DNA from: Allobosea sp. 47.2.35
GTDB lineage: Bacteria; Pseudomonadota; Alphaproteobacteria; Rhizobiales; Beijerinckiaceae
Length of the DNA stretch: 64,000 nt
Direction of reading: 5' to 3'
Assembly (NCBI RefSeq): GCF_024655635.1
Contig: NZ_JANLGI010000012.1
Location: forward strand, 62,001 to 126,000
Positions 56,236 through 63,438 of this stretch are shown here, in pieces. The notes below the pieces were generated by a model. It saw only the letters and a list, made by a program, of their open reading frames with translations, was not told where the DNA came from and made no database searches. Made by a program: the position numbers and the translations under genes. Within the stretch, counting starts at the first letter, position 1. Each line of letters opens with the position of its first letter.

Positions 56236-56463
56236 GTGATCGAGAGTTCGATTGATGAGGCCAAGGCCGACCCACCGAAATTGATCGATCACGCTCTCCA
56301 AGGGGTCTGCGTGGTCATAACGCGCAGCGGCGTACCTCCGGTACGCTTGGTACCGATCAACTCACGGGGCAAGCGACGCTTCGGAGCCCTTAAGGGAAAA
56401 ATCGCCATCGACTGCCGCTTCCACGAGCCGCCACCGGACAGCGAACGCTTGGTCCTCGCATGA
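56236..56463 (+). CDS. Orphan Phd/YefM-type antitoxin
   Basis: 75 residues from GTG 56236, with GGGAG eight bases before it. Shows the Phd/YefM pattern: ESSIDEAKADPPKLIDHALQ, GVCVVITRSGVPPVRLVPI and the tail RRFGALKGKIAIDCRFHEP, which in VapBC-like pairs wraps the PIN toxin. No toxin gene follows: after the stop comes repeat R4. It lies exactly between repeats R3 and R4, so the toxin may have been lost, or the gene moved with the repeats. Confidence 0.8.
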   Translation: MIESSIDEAKADPPKLIDHALQGVCVVITRSGVPPVRLVPINSRGKRRFGALKGKIAIDCRFHEPPPDSERLVLA

Positions 56464-56539
56464 AAGTGCCGCCGACGCAGGCGGCCTCGTCACTCAGATC
56501 GTGAAACTGTGACACCTGATCGATCAACGGAATTTCGAT

Positions 56540-56586
56540 CTCCAACCCATTTTGTGTCCCGCTTCGGAGCCATAATTTGAAACATG
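56540..56586 (+). repeat. Composite repeat copy R4
   Basis: Subunits TCTCCAACCCATTTTGTGTC and CTTCGGAGCCATAATTTGAA, followed by ACATG. It lies about 75 bases after the antitoxin stop. Confidence 0.75.
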
Positions 56587-56811
56587 TTTGGCGGTGCACA
56601 GCGGGAGGTATCGTGGCGCTTGAGGGATGGGTCGCAATGGCCGCCACCTCGATCTAGCGTGAGAGAAACCTCCAAAAAAGCTGTTACCCCTTCGCTGGCT
56701 TGCCCCGCGTGCTCGGCTAGACCTCATTTTCGAGCGCATTCTCGGCCAGCTGTTGAGCCTTTTCTTCTGCCGGCCTAAGCTCCTCATGTCACGAATCCTC
56801 CACCCGTCTGG

Positions 56812-57616
56812 ATGCATCTCCAGCCCCACTCTCTGCAGGCGCTTGTGGAGCCTCCCGGCAAGTTCCCGCATGCGCTGCGGCTCACGCCCAATCATGTCGA
56901 GGTGGAAGCCGCTCTCCGCTCCCCTATGGTCAAAGCGGCAAGGCTCCTTTTATCCCGGGCCGTTGAGAAGAACGGCCTTGTTCTCACACCTGGCGGACGC
57001 ATGAAGCGTGCCGATGTCTGGTAAGTCTTCGACCAGACCGAATGGCCAGGCTACGAGAAGTCAGACGTCCTCGCCGCTAATAAGGTCATCAATGAGGGTG
57101 ATGCCCACGGGGTTACCTTTACGAGGTTCATGCTACAGGCGAGCAGGCTCCTGCAGGAGCGCTCAGGGATTTTGAAGCCGAGTGAAGCAGCCAAGACCTT
57201 GCTCGCCCCCGAAGCAGCCCCCGCACTGCTAGCTGAATTGTTTCAAGCGGCGTTCTGGAAAATACGCCTTCAGATGTTCGACGGGATACCCATCGACTCC
57301 TGGCCGCAACCCCACATCGGCGTGGTCCTCTGGAGCCTGTCGGTCGCGGCCCATAGCTGGTGCAGCGCGGAAGAACTCACGTCCAATTGCTCTATGGTCG
57401 GCATCTTGGGTGAAGATCCCCCCCGCCGACCTACCTGAATACGCAATGGTGGCGCGGGCACTGCGAACATTGACATGGCTGGGCGTCATGGAAAGCCGAA
57501 AGCGGGAGGGGACTTGGCCCTGGGCATTGGATGAGGATTTCCGGAAGATGCCGCTATTCGAGCAATTGTTGCGGTTCGAGGTAGAATTGCAGGGAGCTGA
57601 AGGGCAGCGGCATTGA
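56812..57616 (+). pseudogene. Broken gene: hypothetical protein with premature stop and frameshift
   Basis: One protein can be followed across three pieces. Residues from ATG 56812 (MHLQPHSLQALVEPPGKFPH) run to a TAA at 57022-57024, where RADVW is followed directly by VFDQTEWPGYEKSDVLAANK in the same frame. That frame goes on to 57438; near 57410-57430 the sense shifts to another frame (PPADLPEYAMVARALRTLTW) which ends at 57616. About 265 residues in all. I do not recognise a function. The clean joins show recent decay of a once functional gene. Confidence 0.7.
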
Positions 57617-57657
57617 CGTCAGGATTGTCTTAAGATCCTACGCGTAGCTGCATGCCA

Positions 57658-58035
57658 TCAATGGGCGGCAGGGCTTCCCTTGATCATTCTTGTGAGTTCT
57701 TCCGCCATCCTGCGGTCAATCAACCTTTCAATCACGTAGTTCGGTTCCGCGTTTGCAGGGCTATTTTCGACCGCCCGCTTGGGCAACGGCGAAGCAGTAG
57801 TCCATGAGCCTCTTTCGGCTGAAGGCGTCGGATCACATTCGATGCATACGCTCGATTTTGCCTCGTTCCTCGACTCCTGCTCTCCGCGGGACAGGGCCAA
57901 CGCTCGCCTGAGATTTTTCTGCTCGCCGTGATTGCCGGAGCAGCGGTGGATAGCCAGCCCAACCCCCGCCGCCGTAGAGCGAGCCTCGCCAATAGATGGG
58001 CAGGTTCGCGCAGCACCCGAGATCAGCCGCTCCAA
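57658..58035 (-). CDS. Hypothetical protein, doubtful
   Basis: 125 residues from TTG 58035. The sequence is protein-like in places (GEQKNLRRALALSRGEQESR; NYVIERLIDRRMAEELTRMI) and the open frame continues upstream to a TGA. Mixed Cys/Ser/Arg composition, no known domain, no good ribosome site. It may be a fragment of a lost gene. Confidence 0.3.
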   Translation of the reverse strand: MERLISGAARTCPSIGEARSTAAGVGLAIHRCSGNHGEQKNLRRALALSRGEQESRNEAKSSVCIECDPTPSAERGSWTTASPLPKRAVENSPANAEPNYVIERLIDRRMAEELTRMIKGSPAAH

Positions 58036-58548
58036 TTTTTTCGACTTCGGCTCAGGCGGCGCGCGGAGAGTGCTGGCGGCCCCGCCTCAGCCAAAGTCCG
58101 AAAATCATCGTCCTGGAAAAGCTCCCGAATTCTCGTTTCAAACCCATAAGTTGTCACGGTTCGAATCCAAACCTTGGAAATTAACGCCATTTTCTTTAGC
58201 CGGCTGCATCTGCGGGTCCGCTCAATTTTATCCGGAGCCTCAAGGAGCTTTCAGCCAATGCGCCAGTCAGGCTTCCCTCACCACTATCGGCAGCGCACTA
58301 GCCCGGCCTATAGGAGCGGCATGCTCAACGGTTCGACCATACGCCCTTCCAAGGGCCGCAATGCAGGAACGCTCCCTGCCGTCGCACCGTTGGTGCAAAC
58401 GGAGGGCTAGGCGCCCCTCCAAAGCAGCCCGCAGACGACAAGATGCACGGCTCGTCCGTGAGACTTGTGCCCGGCGCTAATCGACCTTCCCCGAGCATGG
58501 ACCGTTCATCGGGCGCGAGCTCTGCGAACACACTCGCAGGAGGCTCCG
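58036..58548. other. Gene-poor stretch with repeat R5
   Basis: About 510 bases. Holds repeat R5 near 58135-58186. Other open frames (for example on the plus strand around 58174-58480) have no ribosome sites and no recognisable domain. Confidence 0.5.
58135..58186 (+). repeat. Composite repeat copy R5 (most diverged)
   Basis: Subunits GTTTCAAACCCATAAGTTG and GTTCGAATCCAAACCTTGGA, followed by AATTAACG. Same layout as R2-R4 but with more mismatches. Confidence 0.6.
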
Positions 58549-58794
58549 ATGCGCAAGCTCGGAAATTCACCGGAGACCCTGTCTCCAAATGCAGCCCTGA
58601 TCGCGGGAGGCATCCGTAATTCGGATCGGTCCTCGCCGTTTTTGCTGCCCGATCAAGATTTCGACGATCTCTGGTACGAGCCGTTGGATTTTGAGATCGA
58701 TACCGAGCTCGGGCGGAAGCGCCCGGTGCTCGCTATGCAGGAAGACTTTGCCTCTGGTCGCATCCAGGACGCCTGGGTCACCTTCCTACAGTGA
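58549..58794 (+). CDS. Small hypothetical protein
   Basis: 81 residues from ATG 58549, which has a strong GCAGGAGG ribosome site seven bases before it. Acidic and soluble (LLPDQDFDDLWYEPLDFEID; LGRKRPVLAMQEDFASGRIQ). No known domain. It lies about 220 bp before kwaA on the same strand and could share its transcript, but nothing ties it to defence. Confidence 0.5.
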   Translation: MRKLGNSPETLSPNAALIAGGIRNSDRSSPFLLPDQDFDDLWYEPLDFEIDTELGRKRPVLAMQEDFASGRIQDAWVTFLQ

Positions 58795-59011
58795 ATCAGC
58801 CTGGCGGGGAGATGAGAGCTCCTGGCCAGGCATTCTTGCGTTCTCTCACCGGAATGACGGGCTCGAATGCAAAGAGCTGAGCGTTCTCCCAAGCCCGATC
58901 CACGCTGCCTCTGGCTCCAAACCAGATCATTCGCCACTATGGATATGTCGGCTCCACGATCCTCTCGAAGTCGGCGTGACCATACACTGAGACAGGTTGG
59001 GCCTCGCACCT

Positions 59012-59605
59012 ATGCAGCTTCGCATCGCCGTTGCAGTGGCAATTTTCCTCGGCTCGTACCTTCCGCTCAGCATCATCTTGCTGGTTCAAGACCTGCAAAC
59101 CGAACAGTTCGGTTTATGCGTTTCATCACTATTGGCCCTTGAGCAGTGGCAATGCGCCGATTTGCTGAAGAAACCGTGGCGGTCGCTCCCTGCCGTCGCA
59201 ATCTGCGCTATCGGCGTGGTCGTGACAGCGGCAGCGTTCAAACTGCTGCCCCGTGGTCACACGGTGAAAGTCGTTGAGAGCAAGCACGTTCCTGCCGACC
59301 TGATCAATTATGTGATCCCCTACGTCGTCTCGTTCATGAGCCTGGATTACGAGCAGACATCGAAGATGCTCGGGTTTGTCGTATTCCTCGGGTGGATTTT
59401 TTGGATCACGTATAAGGCCGGCCAGATTGCGCTGAACCCACTCCTGACGGTCCTTGGCTGGAAGCTTTACGAGATCAAATACACTTTCATCGGCGGCGAA
59501 GTGGTCCATGTTGGGCGAATGCTGTCGAAAACCTCGATAAGCGCGGGCCAGAGCTATCGTCAAAATGGCCTACAGGATGTGATGATCGTCACCGACGAGA
59601 TCTGA
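59012..59605 (+). CDS. kwaA: Kiwa anti-phage system membrane protein KwaA
   Basis: 197 residues from ATG 59012 (a TTG at 58997 would add five). Four hydrophobic segments: IAVAVAIFLGSYLPLSIILL (about 5-24), PAVAICAIGVVVTAAAFKLL (60-79), LINYVIPYVVSFMSL (97-111) and GFVVFLGWIFWITYKAGQIA (121-140), then a cytoplasmic tail. Size, topology and position ten bases before a DUF4868 gene match KwaA. In Kiwa, KwaA is the membrane partner that senses phage attack and recruits KwaB. The pair is assigned mostly from KwaB and the context. Confidence 0.82.
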   Translation: MQLRIAVAVAIFLGSYLPLSIILLVQDLQTEQFGLCVSSLLALEQWQCADLLKKPWRSLPAVAICAIGVVVTAAAFKLLPRGHTVKVVESKHVPADLINYVIPYVVSFMSLDYEQTSKMLGFVVFLGWIFWITYKAGQIALNPLLTVLGWKLYEIKYTFIGGEVVHVGRMLSKTSISAGQSYRQNGLQDVMIVTDEI

Positions 59606-59615
59606 GGGGGCGAGG

Positions 59616-60533
59616 ATGACGACGTTACAGGACCTGCAGAGTTTCGACCTGCAGGCAGCCGAAGTGACAGTTTGGGTCTTCAGGAAGCCAAGGACTAAAG
59701 GCGAAGTCCAGTTTCGCGGCCGCTGGATCGGGATCACCGAGGACCTCGCAGGCCGGCTTAGGGACGCCGTTCAAACCAATCTCGAAGGAATAACGGAAAC
59801 GATCGAGTACGGCGTTCTTGCTCAGAACAACGAGGGCAGCGCACTAATCATCGATACGGATGAAACCGTAGCTCATAGAATCGCGGCTCAAATCATGGAG
59901 CCGACGGACGGCCTCAAAGTCCGCAACCTCGCCGACTTGAAGGACACTGACTTCTACGTGGCGCGTTTCGCGCTCGCAGACCAGGTCATGCTCGCCGTTC
60001 GCAAAACTGATGCTTCCTGGTCCACACGCAAGTCAGGTGGCCTCATCCGGATGGTTTACTCGGATGACGAGCTGGACGTCGACGACGATCCTGCCTTCAC
60101 GATCCGCCCCGACTTCGACTTTTTTGTTCTGACGGACCGGATCTTTATCCGCAGCAAGCCACGCTTCGAATCTCTCCTGGCCTACAGGGAGGGTCACGAG
60201 CGCGTGTTTGAGGAGCTTCGGACGGAAGCGGAATTTGCTGCGATCTTCGCAGATATGGGGCCGCTGACAGCATATGTTGGGACGAACAAAATCCATCTCC
60301 GCCGCGCAGTGGCGATCCAGCAGAAAGGCCACTATCGCGACGTCGCGTTCATGCAGCGCCTACGGGCCCAATGCGCAGATATGAACTTGAACATCGCGTT
60401 CGATGAAGGCGGGCGGATAGTCGCAACGGTCGAGAGCGGTCGGGACATATTCATCGCTCTCCTCGATCATCGACTGGAATCGCGGCTGAGCGCGCAAATG
60501 TATGACGTCCCGAGCACCGAACTCGTTGGTTAG
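59616..60533 (+). CDS. kwaB: Kiwa anti-phage system protein KwaB (DUF4868)
   Basis: 305 residues; ribosome site GAGGGGGCGAGG before ATG 59616. DUF4868 from about residue 85: TDFYVARFALADQVMLAVRK, FTIRPDFDFFVLTDRIFIRS then KPRFESLLAYREGHERVFEE, the conserved core of KwaB. C-terminal part (HLRRAVAIQQKGHYRDVAFM) is helical. Known KwaB binds DNA and stops phage replication as part of the KwaA-KwaB membrane complex. Both genes are intact. Codon use is less GC-rich than in the core genes, in keeping with transfer. Confidence 0.88.
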   Translation: MTTLQDLQSFDLQAAEVTVWVFRKPRTKGEVQFRGRWIGITEDLAGRLRDAVQTNLEGITETIEYGVLAQNNEGSALIIDTDETVAHRIAAQIMEPTDGLKVRNLADLKDTDFYVARFALADQVMLAVRKTDASWSTRKSGGLIRMVYSDDELDVDDDPAFTIRPDFDFFVLTDRIFIRSKPRFESLLAYREGHERVFEELRTEAEFAAIFADMGPLTAYVGTNKIHLRRAVAIQQKGHYRDVAFMQRLRAQCADMNLNIAFDEGGRIVATVESGRDIFIALLDHRLESRLSAQMYDVPSTELVG

Positions 60534-61469
60534 TTGAAGAACCGGATCGTCTGCTCCAAGGAGCGCTTACCCTAACTATGCGAATGTACAGCGGCCGGCG
60601 ATCGCAGCCCCGAATTCATCGCGTCTGACGCGGTCCCCCGAGTACGCATTCCCGGTTGGCGCCTGTGCCCGGCGCATTCTCGAAAACGCACTCTGCAACA
60701 GGCGGGTTACCGCATTTCTTTGTGAGATCGCGAAAGCCGATGCATTCCCCAGAGGCAACGTGACGATAGCCAGGACCGCCTTTGTAGCCGCATAGCAGCG
60801 ACTGAATTGGAAATAGGCACTTTCCGCTAGTCGAGCACTTTGGGATGATCGCTAGGACGGCAGGCGCCTTGGGCCTTCATGGTCCTGGGCGGTTTCTGGA
60901 ATCAAAGCAGCCTCCGACGAGGAATTGCCATCCGGCGACGGCGTTCAAAGATCGCCCGTGGGAGATGTCAGTTTATACAGACCGCCGTGGCTGCCCTGCG
61001 TTTCGAGCCCTGGAGCTTCGTGCCCAACAGTCCCAGGCCACACCAAGCCCCGCAAAGCTATCCGCGCGAATAATGACGAGACGGTGGCCCAGCTTGAAGT
61101 GTAGGAGGAGTTCGCAGCGGAAGGTCTCCTTCGCTTTGGTGAGAGTTGACCCAATCAGACGAGCTCCGCGCCCTTGCGGCCCCATCAGCCAGCGGTCAAA
61201 GCGTGCCTGCGAATGGGTCTGAGACGGTACTGTCCGAGCAGGACCTGACGCCTAATTGCTCGCAGAAAATAGCGCCTCCAAGGAAATGCGCCAGACGCAT
61301 GACAATAGCGACATTCAGGAGATTCATGAGATTGACATGATAAACATGCATAACAGAGCTGTGCTGCACCGTCTTATTGCAGCTGCGTGATCGGTTTATG
61401 TGCAGCGCACAACGAGATTGTCGCTGTGGGCACCGCCCCGGTCCGGAAGAGCTGCTTAGGGAGATCACC
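60534..61469. other. Gene-poor stretch between kwaB and the DUF1127 gene
   Basis: About 935 bases. Many short frames, none with both a ribosome site and a recognisable domain. The most protein-like is a start-less Cys-rich frame on the minus strand (60616-60876), listed separately. No repeat of the R1-R5 family is seen here. Confidence 0.5.
60616..60876 (-). pseudogene. Cys-rich open frame without a start codon, possible gene remnant
   Basis: Open from a TGA at 60877-60879 to the stop at 60616-60618. The translation is protein-like with eight Cys: PKCSTSGKCLFPIQSLLCGY, GPGYRHVASGECIGFRDLTK, KCGNPPVAECVFENAPG. A short hydrophobic lead (PAVLAIIP) could be the end of a lost signal peptide. No ATG, GTG or TTG precedes the Cys part in this frame, so it is probably a truncated gene for a small secreted protein. 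Family unknown. Confidence 0.35.
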
Positions 61470-61625
61470 ATGTTCGTCACTATAATCGCTGCCAAAATTC
61501 GCGCCTTCATCCGCTACCGCGAGACCGTTCGCGAGCTGTCGCGTCTTTCCAACCGTGAGCTCGCCGACCTCGGCGTGTCGCGCTCCGAGATCGACTTCGT
61601 CGCGCGCTCGCACGCCGCTGCCTGA
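61470..61625 (+). CDS. DUF1127 domain small protein
   Basis: 51 residues from ATG 61470 (AGGGAGATCACC before it). FIRYRETVRELSRLSNRELA then DLGVSRSEIDFVARS is the DUF1127 (YjiS-like) signature, Arg-rich and frequent in alphaproteobacteria. Some members bind RNA or act in phosphate and carbon response; no specific role is claimed. A clear terminator follows. Confidence 0.9.
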   Translation: MFVTIIAAKIRAFIRYRETVRELSRLSNRELADLGVSRSEIDFVARSHAAA

Positions 61626-61720
61626 CGATGTAGAACCACCGCGTCATCCGGCGCGGCGCGTTCCAGGTAGTTTCTCCCGAAGCTCGTGATCCCCTCCCCT
61701 TGAGCTTCGGTTGAAGAGCG

Positions 61721-61752
61721 AATGCCCGCCTCCCGGCGGGCATTTTGCATTT
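61721..61752 (+). terminator. Terminator after the DUF1127 gene
   Basis: Stem AATGCCCGCC / GGCGGGCATT (61721-61730 and 61735-61744), loop TCCC, followed by TTGCATTTT. Confidence 0.88.
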
Positions 61753-61806
61753 TAGGACCAAGTCCGTTGTGGACCGTCGCCCGACGCGAAAAAGGGCCAA
61801 CAGAAC

Positions 61807-62682
61807 TCAGACGAACAGCAGATCTACGTAGCCATCCCGACTTAGAGGAGAGCCCAAAAATCCAGCCTGGGGCAAAAGCTCTCGATAGCGTTCGAGATGA
61901 GGGTGCTCATACTTATTGGGATTGCCGTATGAAAACGCGACCATCTGCCCATTGTCGGAAGGCGGCCAATCTCTCAGCAACTCATCAGTGTCCGAGGTCC
62001 AGTGCGTCTTCGCCCCATGATGGAACGCCAACAGGCCTCGTAGCCGGTACCCACTCGCTTTCAGATACCAATAGTGCTGGACGCGATGAAATGGCGCGTC
62101 GCCCGGCATCAAGATGACTTCGCGAGCCAGAGAGGTCGCGGCGAATGCGAGCCCAGTTAAATTGCAATCCTCACTGCCAGCATCGGCATCGAACTTTCCC
62201 AGCTTTTCGAGCCAGAATGCATCGCCTCTAGCCGCCTCAAATTTCACGGCCTTGCCCACCAGCGTTTCGGGAATGCAATGTATCGTCGATACTTGCGTCG
62301 ATCGCAGGACTGCGCGCGGTGAAGTCAGCTGCCTTGGCACAAGCCATCGCGCTTGTTTGAGTACGGCTGTGCCTTCTCGCGCGGAGCACCAGTGGTCTTC
62401 GTCCCAATGTGACAGGAATAGGTGCCGGCCGCCATGGATGGGTAAGGCAGCATTGATTTTCGCCTCCCTCCCGTGATCGGACGGAAATGGGCTGCTCTGT
62501 TTGCCACCATAATCGACCCGGAGCACTAACTGCTGATCGCTGTCCAAGAGGCTCAACGCGTCCCCCTGACCGACATGATGAACGCGCACGCCAGAGAGAC
62601 CCGCGACCCCATCAAGAGGATTTGGAAGGGCTGAGCTCTCTGTCCGCGCCGTTATGGCTTCGCGTTTAGGCTTCACGGTCAT
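61807..62682 (-). CDS. ComEC-type metallo-beta-lactamase-fold hydrolase
   Basis: 291 residues. MBL motifs of the ComEC/Rec2 class: VHHVGQGDALSLL (about 34-46), metal box SHWDEDH (H92, D94, D96, H97), MPGDAPFHRVQHYW (Asp, about 194) and LLAFHHGAKTHW (His). No signal or membrane helices, so unlike ComEC itself it is a soluble enzyme, probably a phosphodiesterase or nuclease. Start ATG 62682 overlaps the stop of the upstream small gene (ATGA), so they are coupled. Such stand-alone MBL proteins occur in several bacterial defence operons; which one applies here is unknown. Confidence 0.85.
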   Translation of the reverse strand: MTVKPKREAITARTESSALPNPLDGVAGLSGVRVHHVGQGDALSLLDSDQQLVLRVDYGGKQSSPFPSDHGREAKINAALPIHGGRHLFLSHWDEDHWCSAREGTAVLKQARWLVPRQLTSPRAVLRSTQVSTIHCIPETLVGKAVKFEAARGDAFWLEKLGKFDADAGSEDCNLTGLAFAATSLAREVILMPGDAPFHRVQHYWYLKASGYRLRGLLAFHHGAKTHWTSDTDELLRDWPPSDNGQMVAFSYGNPNKYEHPHLERYRELLPQAGFLGSPLSRDGYVDLLFV

Positions 62683-63071
62683 TCCGTCAGAAACTGTGTA
62701 GCTTGCCCTTCCACGTCCTCGGTCATTACCTCGTCACTTTGGAGAAACCGCTCCTGGGCCTGATAGCTGCGGTGGCTCGATACGACCTCAATGACAAATG
62801 GATCCTCGCCAGAGGAGGGCCGAGGCGGAGACACCGGTGCAGCCGAGCCGTCCTCTTCCTCACCCCAATCTCCAACATGAGCTAGCGAAAAAACGTCCCG
62901 CAACTGCGCAGCTCTCCATCTGGATACGGGATCAAGGCTGTCTAGATAGCCACGCATCAGCTCCTCTCCGGCCTCGGGGGTGACCGCCGCCGGCGTTTTG
63001 AACGCACCTGGATTGCGCACCATCCTCCGAGCCGCGCAAACTCTCGCACATGCCTCGTCTGAGGCAGCCAA
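62679..63071 (-). CDS. Hypothetical protein coupled to the MBL hydrolase
   Basis: 130 residues from TTG 63071; a start further up in the same frame is possible, as it stays open to a TAG near 63150. Seen: ARVCAARRMVRNPGAFKTPA, GEELMRGYLDSLDPVSRWRA and an acidic tail ending TEDVEGQATQFLTE. No recognised domain. The four-base overlap with the MBL gene supports it being translated. Its 5' part overlaps the next frame upstream by more than 100 bases, so a frameshift joining the two is possible. Confidence 0.5.
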   Translation of the reverse strand: MAASDEACARVCAARRMVRNPGAFKTPAAVTPEAGEELMRGYLDSLDPVSRWRAAQLRDVFSLAHVGDWGEEEDGSAAPVSPPRPSSGEDPFVIEVVSSHRSYQAQERFLQSDEVMTEDVEGQATQFLTE

Positions 63072-63397
63072 GCGGACAGATAAATGTCCAAGACGGGCAA
63101 CATCTCGGCATGCAAGTTTCTTTGAAGTTGACTGAGCCGGAGAGCCCTATCTGCCGCAAGCGGAAATATCGGCATCGGTGTAATTTGTGTAACAATGCGA
63201 TCGAACGCTGAAATACTCACAGCACTGAATCTAAATCGCACCGGGCTATTATGCACGCTCCATCCCGAGGGGAGGAGGTTTCCCGCCGGGTCATCCACGA
63301 GTTCCGAATTGTATCCTTGCTCGATGCTTTCAAGGAAGCCGAAGAATCCACCGGAAGAAAACAAAATCTCCTCGCGTCTACCCAGAATTGCTCTCAA
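62957..63397 (-). CDS. Hypothetical protein, possibly one gene with the next by frameshift
   Basis: 146 residues; the frame starts with TTG 63397 directly after a TAA, so the real start is uncertain. Protein-like text such as LVDDPAGNLLPSGWSVHNSP and RALRLSQLQRNLHAEMLPVL. The C-terminus (VRSKRRRRSPPRPERS) looks like out-of-frame reading of the following gene. Shifting frame near 63120-63150 would fuse it to the coupled gene as a single protein of about 240 residues. No known domain. Confidence 0.4.
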   Translation of the reverse strand: MRAILGRREEILFSSGGFFGFLESIEQGYNSELVDDPAGNLLPSGWSVHNSPVRFRFSAVSISAFDRIVTQITPMPIFPLAADRALRLSQLQRNLHAEMLPVLDIYLSAWLPQTRHVREFARLGGWCAIQVRSKRRRRSPPRPERS

Positions 63398-63438
63398 TTA
63401 TACAGCGAAGCCGAAGGCAATCGGTTGTCAATCAGTAA

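Noticed and set aside
55511..58186. CRISPR array
   Set aside because: Repeats are degenerate, only five copies, and spaced by hundreds of bases rather than by uniform 30-40 base spacers; no cas genes.
55431..58200. Intact insertion sequence
   Set aside because: Repeats resemble transposon ends but no transposase frame, even fragmentary, could be recognised.
61196..61510. Minus-strand 104-residue frame over the DUF1127 promoter
   Set aside because: No family resemblance, overlaps the DUF1127 start and its ribosome site, and starts within that coding region.
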